This document shows, in pieces, positions 35,276-58,574 of a stretch of DNA of 64,000 bases (positions within the stretch are counted from its first letter, which is position 1; each line of letters begins with the position of its first letter). The stretch comes from Pteria penguin. Taxonomy: Eukaryota > Mollusca > Bivalvia > Pterioida > Pteriidae. The translations under genes and the position numbers were made by a program. A model generated the notes under the pieces. The model had not been told where the DNA came from, did no database searches, and worked only from the letters and a program-made list of their open reading frames with translations. The stretch lies in assembly GCA_035048485.1 (NCBI GenBank), contig CM068581.1, forward strand, positions 8,135,430 through 8,199,429. Reading direction: 5' to 3'.

Positions 35276-36447
35276 AGAAGTATATTGATGTAGCGATGTA
35301 GTGAATATGTAGGTTTATTTGACGTGTTATCAGAAATTCAATATCAAATTTTATGATTGAAAACTTTCACGTTCCTCTCATTAACAATCTGTATGAAAAA
35401 ACAAAAAGTATCGTAACTTTTTTCTAATGATTCTTACAGAACATAAAACAGTTGCGTCCCATTGCCCTTCACGACAATTGGCCCTATACAAGACAACGCG
35501 CATGCATTTTAACATAATAATATAATCCACAAGTGTGCACATTTAATACGTATGTCTTTTGATCCTTGTAATTCTATCAATGTATGGCTATCATTAGTGC
35601 CAAATGAAACATGAATTAACAAAAAAAAAAAATCGTTGTCTGAAATTGTTTAATTGATTTCAAGTGTTTAATGAAGATAAGAAAAATTATAAATTTGTAG
35701 AACATACACGTTAGCATTAAACGAGCGATCAAAATACTTTTTCACCAATATGCGTATTCTTATATGGTAATATGAAACCATTTTAAAGAACATTAAATCT
35801 AAAGTTTTTCATCGTTTTCCTCGGCAACAACGAAACTGCATGCTCCATGATGTTTCAATTAATCATTTTCACAAAGCATTTGCTTTAGAAGAGACATTAC
35901 TTGGCAGTAGAAACTCGTTCATGAATATCATTTGAAGAAGCAGTGTACATGTAGGCATTCTAATATTTTGTCTAGTATTGTGTTTTCATGCAGGAATAAA
36001 GTACAATGGTTGATGCATTTATTATATAATGCGCGTTATTCTAAATAAAAGATTAATATAGATAACATGTATGATATGGAATGTATATATACTAACAATA
36101 CCCAATGGTGGACATTCAAAGACCATGCAAAACAGTTTCCCGCGTCTCCTAGCGCTTAATGTCTCCCGTTTGACTAGCGATACCTGCCATGAATGCCCAA
36201 AACGCACATCTGATACCTATTACAATACTGCACGCATGACCAGAAAGTGAAACAAATTGGCACAACCAAACAATTTCACGACAAGGCTATAATAATATCT
36301 AACAGAATCTGAAGTAGTATGTAGATATGGATTAAATGTCTCTTACTTCTTCCAGATACCGTACATCTGTCGGAGCAATTGATCATTATCTATAAAAAGA
36401 ACTCAGTGGACAGAGCGATAAAATCTTGTTTGAGTGAGGAAGCTTTA
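35276..36447. other. Intergenic sequence, nothing recognised
   Basis: AT-rich unique sequence. A short minus frame at 36022-36207 lies in a less AT-rich patch (36100-36200) but has no recognisable domain. Confidence 0.4.
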
Positions 36448-36485
36448 CACACACACACACACACCCACACACACACACACACACA
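36448..36485. repeat. (CA)n microsatellite
   Basis: About 38 bases of CA repeat with one CCC interruption. Confidence 0.97.
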
Positions 36486-36764
36486 GAAATGCGTTGAACC
36501 CATATATGAAATACGAGCATCTAACTTTGGGAAACTATATACCTACACACCGAACATAAAGCTTGAAAATGAAGGTCCATCTTGAATCTTAGAACGTATG
36601 AGGCAAGAGATCTAGCTATAACACGACAGTATTCACCTACAATATTAAGCGCTTTAAACTGAATATCTTTAAAACCTTCACTTTGATTTTGTTTGTATAT
36701 CAGATTCTTATCTTAGTTGTACATTGTATATTATATCAATGATGGTGTATATATACAAAAATAA

Positions 36765-37030
36765 CGATGAAATTGGCGAATTTAAGTTAGCAGTGAAGTA
36801 TATAATTATATGAATTCTTAAAACAATCTAATATAAATTGACGATTTCAAGTTAGGAGTGAAGTAAATAAATATATTAACATCGAATATAATCTAGTGTA
36901 AATTGGTAATTTGAAGTTAACAGTGAAGTATATAAGTATATCAACATCTTAAAACAATCTAATGTAAATTGGCGAATTCAAATTAGCAGTGAAGTATATA
37001 AATATATTAACATCTGAATATGCTTTATTT
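36765..37030. repeat. 66-bp tandem repeat, four copies
   Basis: Units start at about 36771, 36837, 36903 and 36968 with AAATTGGCGAATT, AGTTAGCAGTGAAGTATATA and ACATC/AATTCTTAAAACAATC. Moderately diverged. Confidence 0.85.
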
Positions 37031-37142
37031 GTTTATGTTATTGCTGACTGTCATTTTCACTTAAAAGTGCAGATAATTTGATAAAGATCGTTGTGACATC
37101 TCACTGTAAGATACATATGTTGAACCAAAGGATGTACAAACA

Positions 37143-37424
37143 GGCTTAAGCCGATGTGGCCTGTGGATAAGGTGCTCGGGTCATGATCGAGAGGTCCCGG
37201 GTTCGACTCCCGCCCTGGGCGCACCTGTGTTCTGTCTTTCGGATGAGACAGTAAAAACCCAGGTCCCGTGTCATGGTAGGCGTGACACGTAAAAGATTTT
37301 TCACGGCTTCGGGTGGGTCCATTGCGGAGGTCTAAATTTGTATGCAATGCATCAAGGCAGATGCCGTCACCATATACGTGAAATATTCGTGGTGTGACGT
37401 TAAACAAAAATCAATCAATCAATA
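37143..37424 (+). mobile_element. tRNA-derived SINE, family A, diverged copy
   Basis: Head TTAAGCCGATGTGGCCTG, box B GGTTCGACTCC, block TCTTTCGGATGAGACAGTAA, 3' end GTGGTGTGACGTTAAACAAA and a (AATC)n tail. No target duplication is obvious. The head differs from the 26191 copy in the same way as the 51015 copy, pointing to a second subfamily. Confidence 0.92.
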
Positions 37425-37437
37425 AAAAACAAACCAC

Positions 37438-37516
37438 TTTTTATATTATATTATATTATATTATATTATATTATATTATATTATATTATATTATATTATA
37501 TTATATTATATTATAT
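37438..37516. repeat. (TATTA)n microsatellite
   Basis: About 79 bases of a perfect 5-base repeat. Confidence 0.97.
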
Positions 37517-39325
37517 CAAACTAATCCTGAGTTATCTTTCTCTCTATGCTTACTTGCTGTGTAAATTGTAAAGCTGTTCTAAGATGGCACCAAGCCATTG
37601 AACAGCTGATAGATCGGTAGACGAATTTAAAAGGTAAAATATCCTTTTCACTGCAGTGTTTATCGTGTTTATCATGATCTAGGATCGCAAAGACAAACCC
37701 CATCGATCCAAAAGAGATAAAAAGGAGGAATACCTCTGCATATGAACTTTAAGCGACAGCAAAGCAGCAATAAATACATTAATGCTTTCCTCGATACAAG
37801 TATTTTTTTTTTCTGTATATACTTACAGTTTTCATTACACTACTAGTATATGTGTAATCAAAGTGTCGTGATATTACCACATTATTTCTAGATTAGATAT
37901 TAAAAGAATCTCGTGCAATACACAGTAATCTGATCAAAGAACGATAACTCGTGGTATAGACTACTGGTAATTTACGAAGTGAAATATGAATTGAATTATC
38001 TTTATGATTTTAGATCTATATTAGGTTTGTAACGTTGTATTCATAAAAAACATTAAAACTCATTCAAGTGCAAGGTATTATCAAGTATGTAATCGACTTT
38101 AATGTTTAAGGTCATATTCTACTTATTTAGTTTTAGGACAGATTTGCTTCAAAACCAGTTTCTTCGTATGGTATATTATAGAGATTCATAGTGACGTCTG
38201 ATGTGGTTACCAAATGAAAATTTGGAATCTTTTTCAGCTTCCTTGATTGACTGATTCAAGTATTTTTCATTTTATATTAATATAGACAATTTCTAAAATA
38301 TCTTTTAAAAGATTGGTAAGAATATGAAGCAAAAACTCCAGTTTCACCTCCAAAATGGCCGGAAAGGGAGATACATATAACTGCAATACTATTTCTGCAT
38401 TCAAAAAATATATATATACCCTTTCACAATAACTGCGAGACTTACATTTTGTGGGAAGAAATGATTACTTTTCTTACAAAATACCGTACGACACAATCAG
38501 TACCTGATAATGACGTCATGGAGCGTCAAATACTGGAAACGTACCGATTCTTCCTCGAAAAGTTTAGTACCACAGATATCGTGAAATGGTCAACCATGCA
38601 TGAAGTTTGTTTGGCTTTTTAAAACCAAAATTTAGAAATAAATCTCACAACTCTTCGCTTCACATTTTAAGGCTTTGCGTTATTTCATATTACTGATAGC
38701 AGACCCATTACCAGACTCTACCACTAATACTGATAGTAGACCCATTACCAAACCTTGGTACGTTAGTAACAAACCTTATACATGTAACTAATAATGTTGG
38801 GCTGTTTTGATTGCATTCGGCCGAGACCGATTGCATACAGTGTATTAAGATAGCAAATTCGCTTTGAGAGCGCATGCATTAGCGTGGCATGTCGGGTAAT
38901 AGTTTAGTATTAAGAACAATACTAGCACATAATTCTATTTTAGATATTGAGATTTCTAGAAATAAATATTATAAAAATGATCACAATTTAAATAAATAAA
39001 TAATAATATAAAAAAAAAAAAAGATTTGCTCACTGCAAGAATAAAAAAACCCCCAAAACTTATTTCCGAATAATTTAATTTTTTAGGAAACAAGAAATCT
39101 GATTGGCCGTTGAAAGCATATTATAGCGTCATAAATCGGTTTGGTCGGTTGCTAGGAGCAACCAGTTATGCGGATACTTTCCTCCGCTCTTGTCGTTACC
39201 TATTTATTTTCAGTTTAAAAAAGACTCTAATGTTGCTAATTCAAATTATTCTAGCTTTCATTAAATTATAAGGATTAACTTTAACAATTTTGCAATTTAT
39301 TGAGATATAATATGGTTTGATTGAG
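37517..39325. other. Intergenic sequence, nothing recognised
   Basis: AT-rich sequence; one short minus frame (37521-37703) without recognised features. Loose AAAT- and A-rich runs lie near 38990-39020. Confidence 0.45.
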
Positions 39326-39327
39326 GC

Positions 39328-39382
39328 AGTGCGCACTTTTTTATAATCTGCTTCGCGGATTATAAAGTGTGCACCGCCTCAA
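39328..39382. other. Hairpin (inverted repeat, ~22-base arms)
   Basis: GAGGCAGTGCGCACTTTTTT...ATAATC pairs with GATTATAAAGTGTGCACCGC...CTC around a CTGCTTCGCG loop. A few mismatches. Possible edge of a mobile element that includes the integrase-like fragment at 39762. Confidence 0.7.
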
Positions 39383-39761
39383 ACCGCCTCAAAGTCAAAT
39401 TCTTAAATATTAACGATAACACCCAAGAGACTTTCCTAAAAAGGAAAAATGACGCAGCGACTTTCCTAATAAGGAAAATATAAGGCGTGGTTTTAAAAAC
39501 TTTAGCGGGAAAATTTACAACTGCGCAAAAAGATGGATTCAAATATAAGTAATTCCTCATTACATAAAGCCATTTGACTTTGTGACCAACATATTGAACA
39601 TTTAGTGGTATTCCCATTGCAACCTAAGCTTTTTCAAAGCTACGCTTGTAACGGGATATAATGAATTTAACATTCCAATTATTTTAATATTTAATATTCG
39701 CAATAATTTTCACATAATCATTAGAATTCATGTAAGTAAATTACATGTTAGCGGGTTAGAT

Positions 39762-40055
39762 ATGTCTTCGGATGACACAACTTGTTTAATTAAGTTTTAT
39801 TCAAGACTGCAATTAACTCACTCGGATATCTTACATTGCTTAGCTCTTTATCATAGAGTTTTAATTAGTAGAAGCACACTTCAGAGGAGGATTAAGGTAC
39901 TAAAGCTTGAAAGGAAAAGTCAAAGATCCAGCCATCTTGATGTCACAACCTATATACAAAAGCAACTAGAAAATTCCGGATCTCTTCATGGTTATCGATG
40001 GATGTATAAAAAATGCCTCAGTGCGGGATATAGTGTTGATAGAGAAACTGTATAA
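39762..40055 (+). pseudogene. N-terminal fragment of integrase-like (DDE) transposon protein
   Basis: 97 codons. LTHSDILHCLALYH and ISRSTLQRRIKVLKLERK look like a helix-turn-helix; SGSLHGYRWMYKKCLSAGY and VDRETV follow. This order resembles the start of the metazoan 'integrase core domain-containing' proteins, in which an HGY..M...C...G..V..ETV segment precedes the DDE core; this is family knowledge. A stop immediately follows and no DDE core is seen downstream, so the copy is truncated. Confidence 0.6.
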
Positions 40056-40877
40056 ATCTTCGTTGCGGTAAAACCGATCAAGCATAGACAATCTCCCACG
40101 GATAAAATGACCCCCCTCCCCTTTTGAGATCAGTACGCTTTCCGCCTTTTTAGAGATAAAATCTGATTAGATTCGAATATTACAATTAATGATGAAACTA
40201 AATATGCATAATACTTAACCATGTTTATTTAAAAATAAATCTAATCGGATATCGGTACACTGCCAGTTTGAAACTGAAATTTAGAAAAATCTGATTTCAC
40301 CGCATAATGGCATGTGGATTATTTTCAAATTAAAGACATTTCTTTACTCTGATCATAAATGAGAATAAAATTAGATATAATTTCACATTAGGACACATTA
40401 TCACCTATATGTCGAGCAAATGGCGATCAGGGGCGGATCCAGGTTTTGTAGTTAAAAAGGGGGCACAATTGACCTATCCACAAAACACGCCCCCGCTGAC
40501 CGAGTACCAACGATACGGCGTCTTATCTTGACAGACGGCGATAATTATAGCTCACATCTCGCACGTGTTTCGACCTTCGACAAATACAGCATTTCCTCGC
40601 ATATGTTTGCGTAATGAATGTACAGGTCAAGAGGCATAAAACCTTTAAAACTCATCAGCATTTTCGATTTTTTATAAAAATATTTAAACAATATGCTCAC
40701 GGTACATGAAGGCGAAGGAGGAGCGAAGCGCCGGGAGGGGGCCATCAACGTCCCCCTGAGACTTCTCCGGAAAATTTTTCCAAAAAAACTGATTTAAAAT
40801 AATGCGTTCTGAGAGCACTTTACGTCGTTTCAAATAACAGTAATGGGTTGATTTAATATTCAAACATACATTTGACC
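40056..40877. other. Unassigned sequence with a transposon-end-like stretch
   Basis: From about 40428 (AGGGGCGGATCCAGG... AAAAAGGGGGCAC) to about 40760 the sequence is less AT-rich and resembles the ends of a DNA transposon family seen in many invertebrates, with CGAAGCGCCGGGAGGGGG near 40725. The 67-codon minus frame in it is not recognised. Confidence 0.4.
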
Positions 40878-40915
40878 AGGGACGTATATATCTAAGGTTA
40901 GATATATACGTCCCT
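40878..40915. other. Perfect 17-base palindrome arms, 4-base loop
   Basis: AGGGACGTATATATCTA (40878-40894), loop AGGT, then the exact complement at 40899-40915. Confidence 0.97.
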
Positions 40916-41072
40916 TATTTGACATAGCGCTAAAGTTATTAAAATTGCATTTTTTATCAATGCTTTGTCAATTTTAGTGGGGAACGTTAACCACCCCCTA
41001 CCTAAATCCGCGCATTGGTATCATGCATCCGTAATCGAAGATTTGGGATATGTGGTTTTTGTAAGAATAATC

Positions 41073-41380
<308 letters not shown>

Positions 41381-42059
41381 AGACAAATTTCATTCTTTCA
41401 CTCACTCACTTATCCATTTTAATACATATATAACTTTATTTGTATAGAGAGATTGTGACAATATATCATTAATTGATATATCAACAACTATTCGCATAGT
41501 GTACAAAGATACAAAGGTACAAAAAAAAAAAAAAAATAGAGAGAGAGAGAGAATACACCAGTGTATCACTGACCGAGTATCAATAACTATAAATATCATT
41601 AACGTGTTCTACAAAAAAGCTGAGAATGTAGGTATATATACCTGCTTGCAGGAATATATACATTAAAACATTATACATATATACAATGTAATGTAATTGT
41701 TTAATCATTTAGGTATATACTAATAGTAATTGTATTGTTAAATTCCAGGAATAGAATTTTAACACCCCCCCCCCCCGGCCCAAATTAATATGTATCAGAT
41801 TAGCATTAGTTTTTTCCAAATATTCCATCGCCTGTCAAATTTCTCAAGATTTCCTTTCCTCAGGTACATATACATTTCACTTTCAAAATAATTAGATATA
41901 TATACCCTATAACCATTGAACGTTCTATTTGCACTTTGCCTTGATTTTGAATAAATGAAGTATTTAAGCAACACAATAATCAAGTTTAATGTATTAGAAT
42001 TGTGTTGATGGATTCCAAAAAGTGTATGAGAGGGTGTTAAGAAAATGTTAGTATTTGTA
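41381..42059. other. Unassigned sequence with simple repeats
   Basis: Contains an A-run with (GA)n near 41520-41552 and a C-run at about 41764-41776. No recognisable gene. Confidence 0.45.
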
Positions 42060-42270
42060 TTAGGTTCAAAATATATAGCACAAGGTGAAACTTTTTGAAA
42101 ATCAGGTCAAATCCAAGGTCAAAATCACCAAAATGAAAGCGCTGATCCCGAGGAATTTATATGCTAAGTTTTAAAGCTGTATTTCTCACGGTTCAAAAGA
42201 TGTATTCCAGGTTAAAGTTTTTGAAAAGTCGAAGTCCAATACTGAGATCACTAGGTTAAAAACAATGGTA
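42060..42270. repeat. Fragment of the GGTCAAGGTCA dispersed repeat
   Basis: CAGGTCAAATCCAAGGTCAA, TATATGCTAAGTTTTAAAGC and GTTAAAGTTTTTGAAAAGTC match the interior of the CCGG-flanked element copies (about 21950-22310). It runs straight into the LINE fragment. Confidence 0.65.
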
Positions 42271-42275
42271 GTAAG

Positions 42276-43508
42276 TTGTCATGGTCTAATGATAATGATG
42301 TTATCTCTGACGCACAATTCGGTTTTCGCCCTAAACATAGTACTGTGGATGCTATTTTCGCTTTAAATACAATTATTGATAAACATTTAAGGGAAAAATC
42401 TAGATTATATTGTTGTTTTATTGATTTTAAACAAGCTTTTGATTCCATCGACAGAAATAAACTTTGGCATAAGATTTTCCATCTTGGTATCAGGGGTAAA
42501 ATGCTCACTGTCATAAAATCATTGTATTCCAAAATAAAAACCAGTGTATTGCTAAATGGCAGGATTTCTGAGCCATTGATAAACCACCTCGGTCTTTTAC
42601 AAGGGAAGATAATATCCCCGATTTTATTTTCTTACTATGTCAATGATTGTGAAATGGAGTTTTTGAAAAACGGATGTGAACCCACCGATTTTCAAAACCT
42701 ATCTCTGTACTTACTAATGGATACGGACGATATGGTAATTTTTTCTAGAAGTATTACAGGGATTACAAAAAATCTTAGATTCTCTGTATTTGTATACTGA
42801 AAAATGGACACTTACTGTTAATATCAGCAAAACTAAAATAATGGTGTTCAGGAATGGTGGAAACATAAAAACGGAAGAAATGTGGTATTATAATGGTAAA
42901 AAAAATAGATATTGTCAATGAATTTTGTTACCTGGGTATTGTATTGAATTATAACGGTAAAATTTTTAAAACTCAAAAACAGTTGGCATTACAGTGTAGA
43001 AAAGCAATGTTTTCATTAAAAAGGAAATGTACCCAGATGAGTTTTAATCATGTCACTCTCTTGTCTTTGTTTGATACTTATATTTCCAGTATTTCTTTTT
43101 ATAGTTGTGAAGTATGGGGCTTACATTCTGCTCCTGATCTCGAAAAAGTTCATTTAGATTATTGTAAAAATATTTTAGGTGTAAAAAGATCTACACCAAA
43201 CTGTATGGTATATTGTGAACTAGGAAGACTTCCTTTGATTTGTTTTAGAAAAATAAGAATTATAGAATATAAAGCTCTTAAAAACTAATAACTGTACCGG
43301 TATCTTAAAATCATCTATGGATCACCTATATCAAGAATATTATCAAAATCCAAATTGTAACATCTGGATCGCTAATGTACATAGTATTTTATCTGAAATT
43401 GGTATGAGTGATGTTTTTACATATTGTGATGATCTAGATATAAATCATAATATGTAATGTTAAACAACGGCTTACTGATATCTATAAACAGTCTGCCGAC
43501 GTGGCAGA
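42276..43508 (+). pseudogene. Non-LTR retrotransposon (LINE) reverse transcriptase, decayed
   Basis: Frame 1 (42276-42800) shows RT landmarks in order: DAQFGFRPKHSTVDAI, FIDFKQAFDSIDR, NGRISEPL, LGLLQGKIISPILFS and LLMDTDDMVIFS. The catalytic box should read [FY]xDD; here the aromatic residue is replaced by Asp, so it is probably inactive. After a frameshift near 42780 the frame continues with WTLTVNISKTKIMVF, then CYLGIVLNYNGK and the thumb/connection to 43288, and then further remnants (ANVHSILSEIGMSDVF, then after another frame change VKQRLTDIYKQ). The endonuclease is missing (5' truncation at about 42270). It is cut at about 43508 by the 37-bp array. Confidence 0.9.
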
Positions 43509-46270
43509 TAGAGGTATGACATTAGTCATGGGACGACGACGTCCCCAGGGGTATGACATTAGCCATTGGACGACGACGCCGCCACGGGTATGGCATTAGC
43601 CACGGAACCACGACGCCGCCAGGGGTATGATATTAGCCACGGGACGACAGTGCCGCCACGGGTATGACATTAGCCACGGGACGACGACGCCCCCAGGGGT
43701 ATGGCATTAGCCACGGGACGACGACGCCCCCACGGGTATGACATTAGCCACGGGACGACGACGACGCCAGAGGTATGACATTAGCCACGGGACGATGACG
43801 CCCCCAGAGGTATGACATTAGCCACGGGACGACGACGCCGTTAGGGGTATGACATTAGCCACGGGACCACGACGTCGCCAGAGGTATGACATTAGCCACG
43901 GGACGACGATGCCGCCAGGGGTATGGCATTAGCCATGGGACGACGACGCCGCCAGGAAAATGACATTAGCCATGGGACGACGACGCCGCCAGGAGTATGA
44001 CATTAGCCACGGAACGACGACGCCCCCAGGGGTATGACATTAGCCACGGGACGACGACGCCGCCAGGGGTATGACATTAGCCACGGGACGACGACGCCGC
44101 CAGGGGTATGACATTAGCCGCGGGACGACGACGCCGACGCCGACGCCGACAGGGGTATGATATTAGCCACGGGACGACGACGCCGTCAGGGGTATGACAT
44201 TAGCCACGGGACCACGACGTCGCCAGAGGTATGACATTAGCCATTGGACGACGACGCCACCACGGGTATGGTATTAGCCACGGGACGACGACGCCCCCAG
44301 GGGTATGACATTAGCCACGGGACGACGACGCCCCCAGGGGTATGACATTAGCCACGGGACGACGACGCCGACAGGGGTATGACATTAGCCACGGGACGAC
44401 GACGCCGCCAGGGGTATGACATTAGCCACGGGACGACGACGCCGCCAGAGATATGACATTAGCCACGGGACGACGACGCCCCAGGGGTATGACATTAGTC
44501 ACGGGACGACGACGCCGTCAGGGGTTTGACATTAGCCACAGGACGAAGACGCCAATAGAGGTATGACATTAGTGACGGGACGACGACGCCGACAGGGGTA
44601 TGACATTAGCCACGGGACGACGACGCCGCCAGGGGTATGACATTAGCCACGGGACGACGACGCCGCCAGAGATATGACATTAGCCACGGGACGACGACGC
44701 CCCAGGGGTATGACATTAGTCACGGGACGACGACGCCGTCAGGGGTTTGACATTAGCCACAGGACGAAGACGCCAATAGAGGTATGACATTAGTGACGGG
44801 ACGACGACGCCGCCAGGGGAATGACATTAGCCACGGTACGACGACGCCGCAGGGGTATGACATTAGCCACGGGACGACGACGCCCCCAGAGGTATGACAG
44901 CCACGGGACGACGACGCCGCCAGGGGTATGACATTAGCCACGGGACGACGACGCCACCAGGGGTATGACATTAGCCACGGAACGACGACGCCCCCAGGGG
45001 TATGACATTAGCCACGGGACGACGACGCCGCCAGGGGTATGACATTAGCCACGGGACGACGACGCCGCCAGGGGTATGACATTAGCCGCGGGACGACGAC
45101 GCCGACGCCGACAGGGGTATGATATTAGCCACGGGACGACGACGCCGTCAGGGGTATGACATTAGCCACGGGACCACGACGTCGCCAGAGGTATGACATT
45201 AGCCACGGGACGACGACGCCGCCAGGGGTATGACATTAGCCACGGGACGACGACGCCCCCAGGGGTATGACATTAGCCACGGGACGACGACGCCCCCAGG
45301 GGTATGACATTAGCCACGGGACGACGACGCCGCCAGGGGTATGACATTAGCCACGGGACGACGACGCCGCCAGGGGTATGACATTAGCCACGGGACGACG
45401 ACGCCGCCAGAGGTATGACATTAGCCACGGGACGACGACGCCCCAGGGGTATGACATTAGTCACGGGACGACGACGCCGTCAGGGGTTTGACATTAGCCA
45501 CAGGACGAAGACGCCAATAGAGGTATGACATTAGTGACGGGACGACGACGCCGACAGGGGTATGACATTAGCCACGGGACGACGACGCCGCCGGGGTATG
45601 ACATTAGCCACGGGACGACGACGCCGCCAGAGATATGACATTAGCCACGGGACGACGACGCCCCAGGGGTATGACATTAGTCACGGGACGACGACGCCGT
45701 CAGGGGTTTGACATTAGCCACAGGACGAAGACGCCAATAGAGGTATGACATTAGTGACGGGACGACGACGCCGCCAGGGGTATGACATTAGCCACGGGAC
45801 GACGACGCCGCAGGGGTATGACATTAGCCACGGGACGACGACGCCCCCAGAGGTATGACAGCCGCGGGACGACGACGCCGCCAGGGGTATGGCATTAGCC
45901 AGGGGACGACGCAGCCCCCAGGGGTATGACATTAGCCACGGGACGACGACGCCACCAGGGGTATGACATTAGCCACGGGACGACGACGTCGCCAGGGGTA
46001 TGACATTAGCCACGGGACGACGACGCCGCCAAGGGTATGGCATTAGTCACGGGACGACGACGCCCCCAGAGGTATGACATTAGCCACGGGACGACGACGC
46101 CGCCAGGGGTATGACATTAGCCACGGGACGACGACGCCGCCAAGGGTATGGCATTAGTCACGGGACGACGACGCCAGCAGGGGTATGACATTAGCCACGG
46201 GATGACGACGCCCCCAGGGGCATGGCATTAGCCACGGGACGAAGACGCCCCCAGGGGTATGACATTAGCT
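43508..46270. repeat. 37-bp CpG-rich minisatellite, 2.76 kb
   Basis: About 74 units of 37 bp: TATGACATTAGCCACGGGAC then GACGACGCCGCCAGGGG. Most units carry six or more CpG, in sharp contrast to the AT-rich surroundings. A block of about 216 bases (units with GAGATATGAC, ATTAGTCACGG, GGGGTTTGAC, CCAATAGAGG) occurs twice in tandem and again 961 bases later, so there is higher-order structure. It ends about 235 bases upstream of the start codon of the LU/ShKT gene. The inverted 9-mers ACAGTCTGC (43489) and GCAGACTGT (46273) flank it. Confidence 0.97.
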
Positions 46271-46504
46271 CTGCAGACTGTTGTTCCGGCGAGTTAGAAA
46301 TGGTTAAAACGTTAAAACCCTAGAAGTACATCTTTATCTTAGAATATTAGTTTTGTTATCAGCACCTGGTTTACCTACATCTTAGTGTGGTCGTATATAC
46401 TCTTCCAGTACTTATCTATACGAAACTAATGTGAAGACAAACTTCCAGGTCATTCATGTTATAACCTTCTTGAATTCTATGTGATTCCCTGGACAAAAGG
46501 TAAC
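46271..46504 (+). promoter_or_regulatory. Presumed 5' flank/5' UTR of the LU/ShKT gene
   Basis: The 234 bases between the CpG-rich array and the start codon. No unambiguous TATA box or initiator could be identified (GTTATAACC at about 46459 is a weak candidate). Its role is inferred only from position. Confidence 0.35.
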
Positions 46505-56732
<10,228 letters not shown>

Positions 56733-57380
56733 GTAAGTTTTGTGCCACTCAGGCTTTACAGTAAAACAGGTATGAAATATATGCTTTGTTTGATCAGTTG
56801 CGGATTTAAAGCCCCCTCTTTTTTCGCCACAAGTATGAGTAAAACATCAGATTTGACACCTAAAATGGCGGAGTATTTTGGCTAACACTTGAATTTCACA
56901 TGTGGGTCCCTTTTCGGAAGTCCTGGATCCGCCACTTTTGATAATACAATTTGAAATCCAAATCTTCATTTTAGCGCGCCGAGACGAATGTCAGGAGAGC
57001 TCTTGTCATACCACCGTTGTCGTTGTTGTTGTCGTCGTCCGTGGGCAAGAACTTTAACCTGGATCATAATTTAAGAACCATTAGAAACAGAGCTTTAATA
57101 TTTTTACATGTATATTCCTTGTGCAAAGACCTTTCATTGAATAATACCACAAGTTTTGACCTTGTGAACTTGAGTTTGAAGTTTGACCAAAAACTTTAAC
57201 CTTCTTCGTAACTTGTAAACAGGCTTAAATATTTCATGTGTGTATTCCTTCTGACAAGACCTATCACAATTTTTTGTTTTGACCTCTGCTTTGAAATTGA
57301 CCTACATACAAAAAAAACCTTTTGCTATTGAAATGTGGTTGCTATCGGCAAGCTCTGTTGTCTTCTGACAACTCTTCTTC
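56733..57380. other. Downstream of exon 10: dispersed repeat, no terminal exon seen
   Basis: From about 57010 (CGTGGGCAAGAACTTTAACC) to 57330 there is a GACCTTG/TTTGACC-type dispersed repeat. A weak acceptor at about 56973 opens frames with at most two cysteines, which does not fit the expected CC..CN exon. Confidence 0.5.
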
Positions 57381-57384
57381 ATTA

Positions 57385-58015
57385 AAAGTTGTTTGTATTA
57401 TACATTCAGCATTGAACAATATTACTCGATGTAAAGTACAATCTAGTACTTTCTGCCTACAGACTTACAGAGCGAAAATTAGTAGCACACATTTGTATGT
57501 CCCATTGTACAATACTACTCCATGTAAACAACAATTTAGCCCTCTCTGCCTACAGATAAACAGAACGAAAATTAGTTGTATGCATTTGTATGTCCCATTC
57601 TACAATACTACTCCATGTAAAGAACAATTCAGTTCTCTCTGCCTACAGACATACAGAGCAAACATTAGTTGTACGCATTTGTATGTCTCATTGTACAATA
57701 CTACTCCATGTAAAGAACGATTTAGTTCCCTCTGCCTACAGACATACAGAGCAAAATTAGTTGTACGCATTTGTATGTCCCATTGTACAATACTACTCCA
57801 TGTAAACAACAATTTAGTTCTTTATGCGTACAGACATACAGAGCGAAAATTAGTTGTACGCATTTGTATGTCCTATTGTACAATACTACTCCATGTAAAG
57901 AACAATTTTGTAATCTCTGCCTACGGACATACAGAGCGAAAATTAGTTGTACGTATTTGTATGCTCCATTTAAAATCACAATATATTTATTTTATGAAAT
58001 ACAGAACAATATTAC
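57385..58015. repeat. 93-bp minisatellite, ~6-7 copies
   Basis: Unit of 93 bp with TTTGTATGTCCCATTGTACA, ATACTACTCCATGTAAA and CTGCCTACAGACATACAGAG. 93 = 31 codons, so the 246-codon plus frame (57322-58062) and two minus frames are shadows. Confidence 0.95.
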
Positions 58016-58062
58016 TTGGTGTTTCATATATTTTTAGAAATTTTCATAGTGATAAATTTTGA

Positions 58063-58574
58063 TTTATTATAAATTCTACCGTATTCAATATTTATGCGTA
58101 TTATAAATGTTCATTCTCCTGTATCCTCATAATAACATAAATAACAAACACAAGTATAAATTTGCAACAACCCACCAAAGCGACTGGACGCCGCGTATAA
58201 TATTTCAGTTTATAATCATTACAATTCAGATACACAATTTAAATATTCATTCACAATAAAAACTAGATATAAGATATCAACATATAAATAAACATATGTA
58301 ACATATTCTCAAATCAAACATCAAATGGCCATTTGAAAACCCTCATAAATCTGCGATAAGTTTATATATATGATATACAAATAGTAAATTAAATCATGCT
58401 CAGTGAAAAACAGAGATAAGACCTGCGTATAAACTCTGAAAATGGACAAGATCAATCGTCCATAACTGAAGATCAATTCACATCATAAATCCTACCTTAT
58501 ACCTTATACGCTTATCAATATAAATATAAATAAGTTTTATAAATATCATGAATCGTTTGATTTATTTTTGGGTC
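58063..58574. other. Intergenic sequence, nothing recognised
   Basis: AT-rich sequence; no frame or repeat of note. Confidence 0.45.

Noticed and set aside
56974..57040. Candidate last exon of LU3 (acceptor ATTTTAG, Cys-containing frame)
   Set aside because: The frame with two cysteines needs the wrong phase, lacks the CC..CN motif and runs into a GTC/GTT simple tract; the correct phase has no cysteine in the relevant place.
57322..58062. 246-codon ORF with cysteines as a possible continuation of the LU gene
   Set aside because: It is a 93-bp minisatellite; the cysteines recur once or twice per unit and do not form the LU pattern.
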